DNA of 61,281 bases, taken from NCBI GenBank assembly GCA_025937785.1, contig JAICQQ010000023.1, forward strand, positions 1 through 61,281. The letters are read 5' to 3'. Under the pieces are notes generated by a model. That model ran no database searches. It was not told the DNA's origin and was given only the letters and a program-made list of their open reading frames with translations. The stretch comes from Polyangiaceae bacterium (lineage in GTDB: Bacteria > Myxococcota_A > Polyangia > Polyangiales > Polyangiaceae). A program made the translations under genes and the position numbers. Positions 43,052-51,544 of this stretch are shown here, one piece after another; position 1 is the stretch's first letter; each line of letters opens with the position of its first letter.

Positions 43052-43812
43052 TCTTCGTCCCTCTCGCTGATCTGGCCGTCCGCGCGGGGTTCCGGCAGCT
43101 CGACCTTGCCCTTCTCGATCTTCGCGCGACCGGTAAGCGCACTCACCACCACGGTGAGCCCCTCGTCATCATCGCGTCCGAGGTGGACCACGGCGTGTTC
43201 CGTTTCGCCCCCCGGCCAGAAGTACAGATAGACACGGCCGCGCGTGCGCTCGCTCGCGTCGTGCTCCGTTTGCACGGCGCGAAACGCGACGCCTTTGCCC
43301 AGGGCGCGGCCATCCTCGGCATCTTCGCTATCGGCCTTGAACTGCTGCACGGCGCTGAACTCGGGACGCGGCGCCCGGGGCCCGTCGATGATGCCCTTCG
43401 CCTCCAGCTCGGCAGCGTTCTCGAGCTCGGCCACCGCATCCTTCGAATCCTGTCCTGCCTCGTCCTCCGCTTCGTCGCCCTCGACGTCTTCGCCCTTCTC
43501 GCGGGCCAGCACGAGCGACGAAGTTTCTTCCAGCGTCAGCTTGTTGGCATCGAGGTCGAACACCAACCGGGCCGGGCGGCCCGTGGTATTGGCGCGGGCC
43601 AAGCCGAGGCGCACGGCACTCACCACCAACGTGGCAGCCGCGCGCTCTCTGCTCGAGCCGAGGGCGCCCGATCCTACGAGCACCGCGCCCGAAAGGATCG
43701 CGATGAGAGCGACGGCGATCAGCACCTCGACCAGCGTCACTGCACGAGAGCTCCGGCGACAGCTCGACTTCACGGCTCGCTCGGGACATTGCTTTCGCGC
43801 TCGACTGGACAT
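43048..43812 (-). CDS. gspH: Type II secretion minor pseudopilin GspH
   Basis: The 254-residue protein has a 24-residue basic leader ending SSRA, then VTLVEVLIAVALIAILSGA, so the residue before cleavage is Ala as in GspJ. A GspH-type beta sandwich follows, with an inserted acidic region (KGEDVEGDEAEDEAGQDSKD, about 107-126). The protein is longer than typical GspH. It is the adaptor between the pseudopilus shaft (GspG) and the tip. Confidence 0.82.
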   Translation of the reverse strand: MSSRARKQCPERAVKSSCRRSSRAVTLVEVLIAVALIAILSGAVLVGSGALGSSRERAAATLVVSAVRLGLARANTTGRPARLVFDLDANKLTLEETSSLVLAREKGEDVEGDEAEDEAGQDSKDAVAELENAAELEAKGIIDGPRAPRPEFSAVQQFKADSEDAEDGRALGKGVAFRAVQTEHDASERTRGRVYLYFWPGGETEHAVVHLGRDDDEGLTVVVSALTGRAKIEKGKVELPEPRADGQISERDEE

Positions 43813-43836
43813 TCAGGTGCTCGGCACGCCCCCGGC

Positions 43837-44310
43837 TCAGCCGCCTTCCTCGTCGGCGCTGGCGGCCTTCGGCACGCTCACGTCGTCGGCGCTGCCTTTC
43901 TTCTTGTCCGCGCCGTCCGACGACACGACGATGTCGTCGTCGGTGCACACGATCGTGTAGTCGCCACCCCAGGGATCGTTGGTGTCTTGGGCCTTGTCGA
44001 GCTGCTTGTCCTGGATCAGCTGGCTGATCGTCGGACAGCCGTCGTTCGTCATCTGCCAGTTCTGCGCGGCACCGCGGATCACCCGCGCGCCGGTGGTGGC
44101 AGCCTTGATCTGGGACTCTTTGAACTTGGGGAAAGCGAAGAACGCGACGCCGCCCGCCACCATGGCGATGATCGCCACGACGATGAGCACTTCCACGAGG
44201 GTGGTGCCTCGCTCCGCCGTCCTCAGCCGACGCAGGGCCCGTTGGAACGTACGAAGGCGCTCCGTGGCCGGAGCCGACTCGGCAGCTGTGCGTGGATTGT
44301 CTTGCTTCAT
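43837..44310 (-). CDS. gspG: Type II secretion major pseudopilin GspG
   Basis: The 157-residue protein forms the pseudopilus shaft. It has a long leader (35 residues) ending TAERG, then TTLVEVLIVVAIIAMVAGG with Glu at +5. The globular part includes DPWGGDYTIVC and a C-terminal DGADKKKGSADD segment in the position of the calcium-binding loop of GspG. The tail is acidic. It is 24 bp from gspH and 30 bp after the gspG-like gene. Confidence 0.88.
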   Translation of the reverse strand: MKQDNPRTAAESAPATERLRTFQRALRRLRTAERGTTLVEVLIVVAIIAMVAGGVAFFAFPKFKESQIKAATTGARVIRGAAQNWQMTNDGCPTISQLIQDKQLDKAQDTNDPWGGDYTIVCTDDDIVVSSDGADKKKGSADDVSVPKAASADEEGG

Positions 44311-44340
44311 GGGTCTACCTCTCTGTTTACAAATTCGGAC

Positions 44341-44754
44341 CTATTCGATTCGGTCCAGTCCGCCCGGCTCTCCATCCGGGCCATCGCTCATCAACTCGTA
44401 ATCGTACCCGGGGCGCGACGAAGGGCAGATCAACCGGAAGGGCCGTCCCCACGCGTCCGGTGGCACTTCTTCTCGCGGCATGTATTCCGACACCTTCGAT
44501 AGGCTCGGCGGGCAGCCTCCATCGTTCTCCGCCATGAACCGATCGATGCCCTGACGTACCTCGAGCAAGCGCTCCCGGCTCGTGCGCAGCCCGGTCGCTC
44601 TGCGCTCGCGGGCTCCCACCACCCAAACGAACCCGATCACCATGAAAGCGAGTAAGAACGGCCGCATGCGGCCCAGGCCAATCCAGCGTCGAAGGCCCCC
44701 CTTTCCCTCCCACGGGAACAGGACTCTCACATCGGCGCGGCTCAATCGCTTCAT
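44341..44754 (-). CDS. GspG-like protein without a prepilin N-terminus
   Basis: The 137-residue protein has a basic N-terminus, one membrane helix (about 31-47, RPFLLAFMVIGFVWVVGA), and then a GspG-type C-terminal domain (PPDAWGRPFRLIC, YELMSDGPDGEPGG). It lacks the G/FTLxE prepilin site and so cannot be processed like a pseudopilin. It sits between gspF and gspG in the operon. It may be a membrane-bound assembly factor or a decayed duplicate of gspG; I favour a functional accessory protein because the domain is intact. Confidence 0.75.
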   Translation of the reverse strand: MKRLSRADVRVLFPWEGKGGLRRWIGLGRMRPFLLAFMVIGFVWVVGARERRATGLRTSRERLLEVRQGIDRFMAENDGGCPPSLSKVSEYMPREEVPPDAWGRPFRLICPSSRPGYDYELMSDGPDGEPGGLDRIE

Positions 44755-44779
44755 GGTGTGACGAGTGCAGCATGGCGCA

Positions 44780-46006
44780 TCACTGAACCAGCTCGTTGAC
44801 TTGAATCATGGGCATCAAGATCGCCATCGCGATGAACCCGACGACCCCGCCCATCACCAGGATCATCAGGGGTTCGAGCAGGCTGGTGAGCGCCGAGACA
44901 CGCGTCTCCACGTCCGCCTCGTAAGCGCGGCTCACGTTCTCGAGCATCTGTTCGAGCTGCCCCGACCGTTCGCCGACGGCAATCATGTGCGTGACCATGG
45001 GCGGGAACTGGCCGCTACGCTTCAAGGGTTCGGCGATGCTTTCACCTTCTCGAATCGAGCCAATCGCCTCGCTGACGACCGCCTCGAGCCGAGCGTTCTC
45101 GAGCACGTTCTTGCCGATCTCCATCGCTGCCAGCAGTTGCACACCGCTCGCTAGCAGCGTGGCCAGCGTGCGCGTGAAGCGCGCCACCGATACCAACAGG
45201 TTCAAGCGACCGAACAACGGCAGCTTGAGCTTCAAGGTATCCCACTTGAGCTGGCCCTGAGGCTTGCTCTTCCAGCGTTTGATCCACCAAAAGCCGATCA
45301 CCGATACCAGGATCATCAGCCACCAGTACCCGGCCAAAACGTCGGACACGAAGATCAAGAGCGACGTGTACCAAGGCAGGGCTTGCCCGAGATTCTCGAA
45401 AATAGCCGTGACCTTGGGTACCACCGCCACCATCAAGAACCCGACCAGCACGGTGCCGATGAACGCCATCAACACCGGGTACGCGAGCGACGCCAACACT
45501 TTGCCCTTGAGCCGCGCCTGACCTTCCATGAAATCTGCCAGGCGCTCGAGCACCGACTCGAGGCTGCCCGAAGCCTCACCCGCGGCCACCATGTTGATGT
45601 ACAGCGGCGGAAACACCTTGGGGTGAAGCGCGAGGCTCTTCGCGAAACTGGTGCCCTCGTTCAGGCTTTCACGTACCCCGGTCAAGACCAGCTGCAGCTG
45701 TTCCTTTTCGACCTGTTCGGTGAGCGCCGCCACCGAGTCGACGAGCGGCACGCCGGCGCGCACCAGCGTCGCCAGCTGACGGGTCATGATGGCGATGTCC
45801 GAGGCGGTCGGCCGCCGCAAGAAGGCGAACAGATCGATGTTGCGCTTCGCCTTTTCCTTGCGCTCGCCCTCTTCGGTCGCCAGCGTGAGCAGGATGCCCT
45901 CGCGCCGCAGCAGTCCACGCAGCGCACGGGGGTTCTCGGCGTCGCGGAAGCCCTTCACGGCCTTGCCGCTCTCGATCTGGATGCCCTTGTACTCGAAAAC
46001 CGCCAT
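44780..46006 (-). CDS. gspF: Type II secretion inner-membrane platform protein GspF
   Basis: The 408-residue protein has the standard two GspF domains, each a helical bundle with the GEASGSLE / GERSGQLE signature, and three membrane segments (about 170-195, 225-245, 378-400). The start MAVFEYKGI is typical. It forms the core of the inner-membrane platform and couples the GspE motor to pseudopilus growth. It lies 3 bp after gspE. Confidence 0.95.
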   Translation of the reverse strand: MAVFEYKGIQIESGKAVKGFRDAENPRALRGLLRREGILLTLATEEGERKEKAKRNIDLFAFLRRPTASDIAIMTRQLATLVRAGVPLVDSVAALTEQVEKEQLQLVLTGVRESLNEGTSFAKSLALHPKVFPPLYINMVAAGEASGSLESVLERLADFMEGQARLKGKVLASLAYPVLMAFIGTVLVGFLMVAVVPKVTAIFENLGQALPWYTSLLIFVSDVLAGYWWLMILVSVIGFWWIKRWKSKPQGQLKWDTLKLKLPLFGRLNLLVSVARFTRTLATLLASGVQLLAAMEIGKNVLENARLEAVVSEAIGSIREGESIAEPLKRSGQFPPMVTHMIAVGERSGQLEQMLENVSRAYEADVETRVSALTSLLEPLMILVMGGVVGFIAMAILMPMIQVNELVQ

Positions 46007-46009
46007 CGC

Positions 46010-47785
46010 CTATTCGTCCACGACTACGTCGTCCTGGGTCGCTGCCACCACTTCTTCGACCGTGGTCAGGCCGGCGAATACCTTGCGCGCACCGTCGTCA
46101 CGTAAAGAGTCCATGCCCTGGGCCTGCGCGGCGCGTTTGATGGTCTGTGCGTCCGCGTTCTTCAGAATCAAGCCGCCCACCACGTCATCTGCGATGAGCA
46201 ACTCGTAGATGCCCAGGCGTCCGGTGAACCCTTTGAAGTCACACTTTTCGCAGCCGCGCGGCCGATGGAACGTGGGCATTCCGGGGCCTTCCCAGCCGAT
46301 CGGCTTGTAGTCCACCTTGTGGTGCGTATAGCGGTGCGACACCGGCCGGCGCTGGCGCCAGCGGGTGCGCTCCGGGTCGACGCCGAGCTGGCTGAGTTCG
46401 TAGCTCGAAGCCTCGTAAGGCTCCCGACACTCGGGACACAGGACCCGCACCAGCCGTTGCGCCAAGATCCCGATCACCGTCGAACGCACGATGAACGGCT
46501 CGATCTCCATCTCGACCAGGCGCGTGACGGCGCCGGCCGCGTCGTTGGTGTGAATCGTACTCAGCACCAAATGACCCGTCATCGAGGCGTGCATGGCGAT
46601 CTCCGCCGTTTCCTTGTCGCGGATCTCACCCACCATGATCACATCTGGGTCTTGACGCAGAAACGCGCGCAGCGCGCTGGCGAACGTGAGCCCAATCTTG
46701 GGTTGGACCGCCACCTGGTGGATCCCGGAGATCTCGTATTCGACCGGATCTTCTGCGGTGAGAATGTTGACGGTCGGATGGTTGATCCGGTTCAAGCAGC
46801 CGTACAAGGTCGTGGTCTTGCCGCTGCCAGTGGGGCCCGTAACCAAGATGATGCCGTCAGGACGCGAGATCAGGTCGCCGATCAGGTGATAGTCACGCTG
46901 CCCGAAACCGAGCTCCGAGAGGTCGAGCAAGACGTTGGTCTTGTGCAACAAACGCATGACGATGCGCTCGTGATCGCGGCTGGTAGGGATCGTCGACACA
47001 CGAATATCGATCCCGCGCCCCGCGATCCTGAGCGAAATGCGCCCGTCCTGCGGCAGGCGCTTTTCCGCGATGTTGAGGCCCGCCATGATCTTCACGCGGG
47101 CCACGACCGAGCTCATGAACTGGCGACTCGCACGCTTGGAAACGTAGAGCTGACCGTCGATCCGGTATCGCACGACCACCTCGCGCTCTTCGGGCTCGAT
47201 GTGAATGTCACTGGCTCGCTCTTTCACGGCCTGCGAAAAGAGCCCATTTACCCAGCGAATGATCGGTGCGTCGTCGTCCGAGTCGAGCAGATCGACCTGG
47301 TCGTCGTCGTCGAGCTTTTCGTCGCTCGCGAGTTCGCTCATGTTCTCTTGCCGCTCGTAGACGCGGTTGATGGCGTCCACGACGACGCTCGGAGTCGAGA
47401 CGCTGGCTTCCACGGTCTTGCCGAATGCTGCGCGCACGTCGTCCAGCCCATCCACATCGAGCGGATCTGCGCACAAAACGTGGACGCTGGTCTCCGATTC
47501 CCCCATCACGAGCAAACGGTGGGCGCGCGCGTAGCCGATCGGTAGCCGAGCCGCGAGCTGCGGCGGCACCTGTTCGACCTGGATCTTTTCGACGAAAGGC
47601 AGACCGCACTCGCTAGCGAGAGCGCGCGCGATGTCGACGTCGCTCGCAGTCTCTGCCTGCACCAAGAGCTCGATCAGCGACGCCCCCTTCTCCCGTTGCT
47701 GTTCGTACAAGGGCTCGAGCGCCTCGTGCGACGTAACGCCGTGGCGTACCAGGATGTTGCCGAGGGATCGCTGCTCCAACATCAC
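46010..47785 (-). CDS. gspE: Type II secretion ATPase GspE
   Basis: The 591-residue hexameric ATPase powers pseudopilus assembly. An MshEN-type N-terminal domain (1-150) precedes the N2 domain and the RecA-like core with Walker A GPTGSGKT, Asp box EDPVEYEI, Walker B VIMVGEIRD and the His box HLVLSTIHTND. A four-Cys zinc site is present (CPEC and CEKC, with an unusually long ~60-residue His/Arg-rich stretch between). It overlaps gspD by 4 bp. Confidence 0.95.
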   Translation of the reverse strand: MMLEQRSLGNILVRHGVTSHEALEPLYEQQREKGASLIELLVQAETASDVDIARALASECGLPFVEKIQVEQVPPQLAARLPIGYARAHRLLVMGESETSVHVLCADPLDVDGLDDVRAAFGKTVEASVSTPSVVVDAINRVYERQENMSELASDEKLDDDDQVDLLDSDDDAPIIRWVNGLFSQAVKERASDIHIEPEEREVVVRYRIDGQLYVSKRASRQFMSSVVARVKIMAGLNIAEKRLPQDGRISLRIAGRGIDIRVSTIPTSRDHERIVMRLLHKTNVLLDLSELGFGQRDYHLIGDLISRPDGIILVTGPTGSGKTTTLYGCLNRINHPTVNILTAEDPVEYEISGIHQVAVQPKIGLTFASALRAFLRQDPDVIMVGEIRDKETAEIAMHASMTGHLVLSTIHTNDAAGAVTRLVEMEIEPFIVRSTVIGILAQRLVRVLCPECREPYEASSYELSQLGVDPERTRWRQRRPVSHRYTHHKVDYKPIGWEGPGMPTFHRPRGCEKCDFKGFTGRLGIYELLIADDVVGGLILKNADAQTIKRAAQAQGMDSLRDDGARKVFAGLTTVEEVVAATQDDVVVDE

Positions 47786-50343
47786 TCCGGTCCCGCGTTG
47801 CGCTCCGCTGGCGCGCTAGGTTCGCCGCCTGCGCCCTGCTCGAGGACGCTGCGCTCGGGCAGGACACTGCGCTCGACGAGAACACTGCGTGCCACAGGAG
47901 CAATCCGAATCGAGTCCAGATCGTTTTCGGTCTTCTTGGGTCGTCCGGTTCCCTTCTTCTTCGCGGGCGCTGGTGCTGCGGGGGCGGGCGCGGCAGGTGC
48001 GGGCGTGGGCGCGCGCTGCGGCTGACCAGCGGCCCCGGCAACGTCCACGGGCAGCGCTATCGGATCGCTCGGTTGGTGCTCGAGCGTATCCGTAGGCTTG
48101 CTCTCGAGTTCGAGCCGCTTGTTCTCGGTCCACTCGAGCTGCGCTTGACGGATCTCTTCGACCAGGCCGTTGGCGCGTGAATAGTCGGTGGGGGGCTCCC
48201 AGGTATCGGTCGCGAACACGAAGTAGCGGTCCAAGAACTCCTGGCGCTCGCGCATCTTGCGCTCGAAAATGCGCCGTAGATCTCCCTGCTCGCGCACCAC
48301 GTGCGGCGTCAGCACCAAGAGCAGATTGGTCTTGCGCTTCTTCGAGGTCGAGCTCCGGAACAGAAACCCGAGCACGGGCAGATCGCCCAGCACCGGGACC
48401 TTGGTACGTGCGGTCACATACTCTTCCCGCGTCAACCCGCCGATGACCACGGTCTGCTGGTCCTTCACCACCAACGTAGTCGTGGTCATGCGTTGCGTGA
48501 TGGGAACTGCGCCCAGCGCGCCTTGCGGGGCGCCCGCGGCGCTGCTCTCGAGCTCGAGCTCGAGGCGCACCTGCGACGACTCGTTGACGTGCGGCGTGAT
48601 CTTGATGCGGTTGCCGACATCGGCGCGGGGCGCCGCGCCGCCAAGTCCGCCGAACCCGCCGAGCAGGCTGGCCGCGGCAAGCCCATTGTTGCCTTGCGCC
48701 CCGCCCGCGAGGCCCGCGAGGTTGGCGATACCGCCGCCCGCGTTGACCTGTGTCGGCACGTTCTCGCCCACTTCGATCTCCGCCGGCACGTTGTCGGTCG
48801 CGATGATGTGGGGCGTCGCGAGAATGTTCCCGCGCCCGCTTTCGGCGATCGCGTTCATCACCACACCGAAAGCCGGAATGCTGAGCCCGTTCCCGAGCAG
48901 GTTGTTCGTGCCCGGCAGATCGGGTCCGCGAATGCCCGCCGCGAATCCTCCCATCAGGCTCGCGTCCAGCGGGAACGCCGTCGAGCGCCCTGCGTCGAAG
49001 CCCCCCAGGATCAGCGAGTCGCCGTCGCCACCCAGGTCTTGCTGCGAACCGCCGTGAAACGCGAAGCCGAGCGTGTTGTCGTCGCTCACGCCGATATCCA
49101 TGATCACGGCTTCGATGAACACCTGGCGCCGCGGGCGATCGAGCTTGTCGATCACCAGGCGCAGCTGGGCGTAGTCTCGACCCGACGACGTGATCACGAG
49201 GGAGTTCGTTGCGACGTCGGCGGTGACCTGGACGTCGCCTTCGAACATACCGCCAGCGTCACCGGTAGCGGAGCCAGCGTCGCCCTTCTTGGCCTTGCCC
49301 GACGACCGCTGGCCGGAAAGCATCTGAGACAAGGTACCCGCCAGCTCTTCTGCGACCGCGTGCTGCAGCGGTAGCACGTGCACCCTGCCGGTCTCGCCCG
49401 GTCGTGCATCGAGTCGCTTCAACACCTCGAGCAACTTCAGGTAGGAATCTTCGGTACCCACCACGATCAGCGAATTGGTTTGGTCGTCGGCGATGACCTT
49501 GTTGAGCCCGCTCGCGGAGGCCCCTGGCTGCCCAGCCTTGCCGCCGAGCTCGAACAGTTCGTTGATGCGCTGTGCCAGCTCTTCTGCCGCGCCGTAGTTG
49601 ACCGGCTCGATCCACATGTGTTGACCAGCACCGCCCACGTCGATCTCTTCGACGATGCGAATCATGCGGCGCACTTGCGTCCCGGTGTCGGTGATGATCA
49701 GCAACTGTCCGGCTGAGTGGATCGAAATATCGCCTTCTTTGCTCTTGAACTTCGCGAGCACCGCCGCGACCTCTTCGGCGGATACATGCTCGAGCCGATA
49801 CAGGCGCGTAATGTAGCGATCCGTGTCCGGCACTGGGGCACCGCGAGAGTAAATCGGCGTCGACTGCATGTTCACGCCGGCGCTGTCCACGATCTTCAAG
49901 AACCGCCCGTGAGGCACCACGGTCATGCCGTTGACCTCGAGGATCGAGAGAAACGCCTCGTAGGCTTCGTCGAGCGTGACGGGTTGCGGCGACACGACCG
50001 TCGCCTTGATCTGGCGCACCTTCGCCCCGTAGATGAAACGCCTGCCCGTCATGCCGCTGATGTGGTTGACCAGCTCGGCCAGGTCGGCGTCTTGCAGGTT
50101 GAACTTGACGCGATAGCCCGGCGGCTTCGGCTCGAACGGGATATCCGTCGCCGCGGCGATCTTGTCCATGGTGGTGGGCAGCGGCCCGGCGGCACCGGGT
50201 GGCTCCGGGTCGCGAGGCTGCGCACCTGGGGCGGGCGCCGCGGGCGGGGGCGCTTGACCCGCCGCAGGCAACGCGAAGGAGAACCCCGCCGCCCACAGCG
50301 TGCAGGAAAGAATGGTTAAAGTGCCTCGATGGCTGAACCTCAT
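47782..50343 (-). CDS. gspD: Type II secretion outer membrane secretin GspD
   Basis: I start at ATG 50343 (853 aa), which gives a signal peptide (MRFSHRGTLTILSCTLWAAG, cleaved near PAAGQ). A Pro/Ala-rich linker, the N0 domain (YRVKFNLQDADLAELVNHIS) and N1-N3 repeats precede the secretin core (VPVLGDLPVLGFLFRS is the conserved gate/barrel motif) and the S-domain-like end. The C-terminus has an Ala/Pro linker and a six-residue repeat (RSVLxE, three times). It forms the outer-membrane channel. A start 48 bp upstream is in frame but would spoil the signal peptide. Confidence 0.93.
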   Translation of the reverse strand: MRFSHRGTLTILSCTLWAAGFSFALPAAGQAPPPAAPAPGAQPRDPEPPGAAGPLPTTMDKIAAATDIPFEPKPPGYRVKFNLQDADLAELVNHISGMTGRRFIYGAKVRQIKATVVSPQPVTLDEAYEAFLSILEVNGMTVVPHGRFLKIVDSAGVNMQSTPIYSRGAPVPDTDRYITRLYRLEHVSAEEVAAVLAKFKSKEGDISIHSAGQLLIITDTGTQVRRMIRIVEEIDVGGAGQHMWIEPVNYGAAEELAQRINELFELGGKAGQPGASASGLNKVIADDQTNSLIVVGTEDSYLKLLEVLKRLDARPGETGRVHVLPLQHAVAEELAGTLSQMLSGQRSSGKAKKGDAGSATGDAGGMFEGDVQVTADVATNSLVITSSGRDYAQLRLVIDKLDRPRRQVFIEAVIMDIGVSDDNTLGFAFHGGSQQDLGGDGDSLILGGFDAGRSTAFPLDASLMGGFAAGIRGPDLPGTNNLLGNGLSIPAFGVVMNAIAESGRGNILATPHIIATDNVPAEIEVGENVPTQVNAGGGIANLAGLAGGAQGNNGLAAASLLGGFGGLGGAAPRADVGNRIKITPHVNESSQVRLELELESSAAGAPQGALGAVPITQRMTTTTLVVKDQQTVVIGGLTREEYVTARTKVPVLGDLPVLGFLFRSSTSKKRKTNLLLVLTPHVVREQGDLRRIFERKMRERQEFLDRYFVFATDTWEPPTDYSRANGLVEEIRQAQLEWTENKRLELESKPTDTLEHQPSDPIALPVDVAGAAGQPQRAPTPAPAAPAPAAPAPAKKKGTGRPKKTENDLDSIRIAPVARSVLVERSVLPERSVLEQGAGGEPSAPAERNAGPE
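47841..47890 (-). repeat. 18-bp tandem repeat inside gspD
   Basis: Three units with GCGCT/GCGTG landmarks at 47851, 47869 and 47887 encode the C-terminal RSVLxE repeats of GspD. Confidence 0.75.
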
Positions 50344-50353
50344 CACGAATCGC

Positions 50354-51385
50354 TCACTTAATTCGGTAGTCAATGCTTTGGGATTGGCCACGGCGATTGA
50401 TCTTGACGTTCAAGTTATTCGCCGTGCGAAGACGTGCGTAGGCTTCCAGGGCCTTTTCGGGGCTGGCCATGTCGAAGCCGTTGATGGTTTCCAAACGGTC
50501 ACCGTTCTGCAGACCCAGGGTGCCGAGCAGCGTGTCCTGGCGGATGCCGAACAAGCGGATGCCCACCACCTTGCCATCCTTCTTTTCGGGAACGATGCGG
50601 GCCGAGCGCATCAGCTCCGCTTGATCCGCGAGGATTCGGTCAACCACGCTGCGATCGACGTTGAATTCGTTGTCGCTGACCTTCTGGATCTTGTTCTTGA
50701 TGTCGTCAGGCACGGGCTTGGCGCCCTTCGGAGGTGGCGTTTCGGCCGGTGCAGCCGGCTCACCCGCAGGCGCCGCCGCCGTGGGCTGGGCTGAAATTTC
50801 CGGCTGCTTTGCGAACAGCAACGCCTGACACAGCTCGGTGCCACTGGTCAGCCACACCGCAGGGCTGGCTTCCATCGGGTTGAAACCGATGTACACCACC
50901 TGGCGGTTCCCCACGTCGTCACCGACGCGCCGCAGCTGCGGCATGGCATCGCCGTTGCCCTGAAGCGCGGCGAACGACCACTCTGGATCGTCCGACTCGG
51001 TCACGATCTGAACCTTGACGTCGCTGCACACCGGGGAGCGCAGCGGATCCGTCACGCGCGGCTCGGGGTCGGGTGCAGCGATCGGCGGTGGGGGCTTGGC
51101 ATCCAGAGGACCGGTGACCGAGTCGAAGGGGTTGCGCTTGATCAGCGGCTCTGCCGTTCGTCGCGCACGGCCCGGCGCGCTGGGTTTGGGAGCAACAGCA
51201 ACGGCTTCGCTCGACGCCGCAGGCTCGGTCAGCGAGGCCCCCAACAGAGCCATCGTCCCCGAGGCCTGGAAGTAGGCCACCAGGGCGACCAGCACCAGGA
51301 GCACGAGCGTGAAGTACTTCTTGAACAGCGCGTCGAAAGCCACAACTTCGCGCCTGGTTAAAGCGAGAGGCGTGCCAGCGGTCAA
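50354..51385 (-). CDS. gspC: Type II secretion protein GspC (PDZ type)
   Basis: The protein (up to 343 aa) has a membrane helix (LVLLVLVALVAYFQASG, near 28-44), a Pro-rich linker, the HR domain (LIKRNPFDSV ... VQIVTESDDPEWSFAAL) and a C-terminal PDZ-type domain (GIRLFGIRQDTLLGTLGLQN, GDRLETINGFDM). GspC links the inner-membrane platform to GspD. The listed start is a TTG at 51385; a GTG at 51343 would give a more usual short cytosolic N-terminus, and no strong ribosome site decides between them. Confidence 0.88.
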   Translation of the reverse strand: MTAGTPLALTRREVVAFDALFKKYFTLVLLVLVALVAYFQASGTMALLGASLTEPAASSEAVAVAPKPSAPGRARRTAEPLIKRNPFDSVTGPLDAKPPPPIAAPDPEPRVTDPLRSPVCSDVKVQIVTESDDPEWSFAALQGNGDAMPQLRRVGDDVGNRQVVYIGFNPMEASPAVWLTSGTELCQALLFAKQPEISAQPTAAAPAGEPAAPAETPPPKGAKPVPDDIKNKIQKVSDNEFNVDRSVVDRILADQAELMRSARIVPEKKDGKVVGIRLFGIRQDTLLGTLGLQNGDRLETINGFDMASPEKALEAYARLRTANNLNVKINRRGQSQSIDYRIK

Positions 51386-51544
51386 CGCCCAAAAGCGCCG
51401 AAAAACAGCCGCTTCCGCGGCCCACCCGGCCCATTCCCCGCCATCCTGGCAATTGAGCTCCCGTACACGCGGTCAGTGCGACAATCTGTCAATCCAATCA
51501 GCCGAAACAGGTCGGCCAATCACCCACATTGGGCCTTGGGCCGG

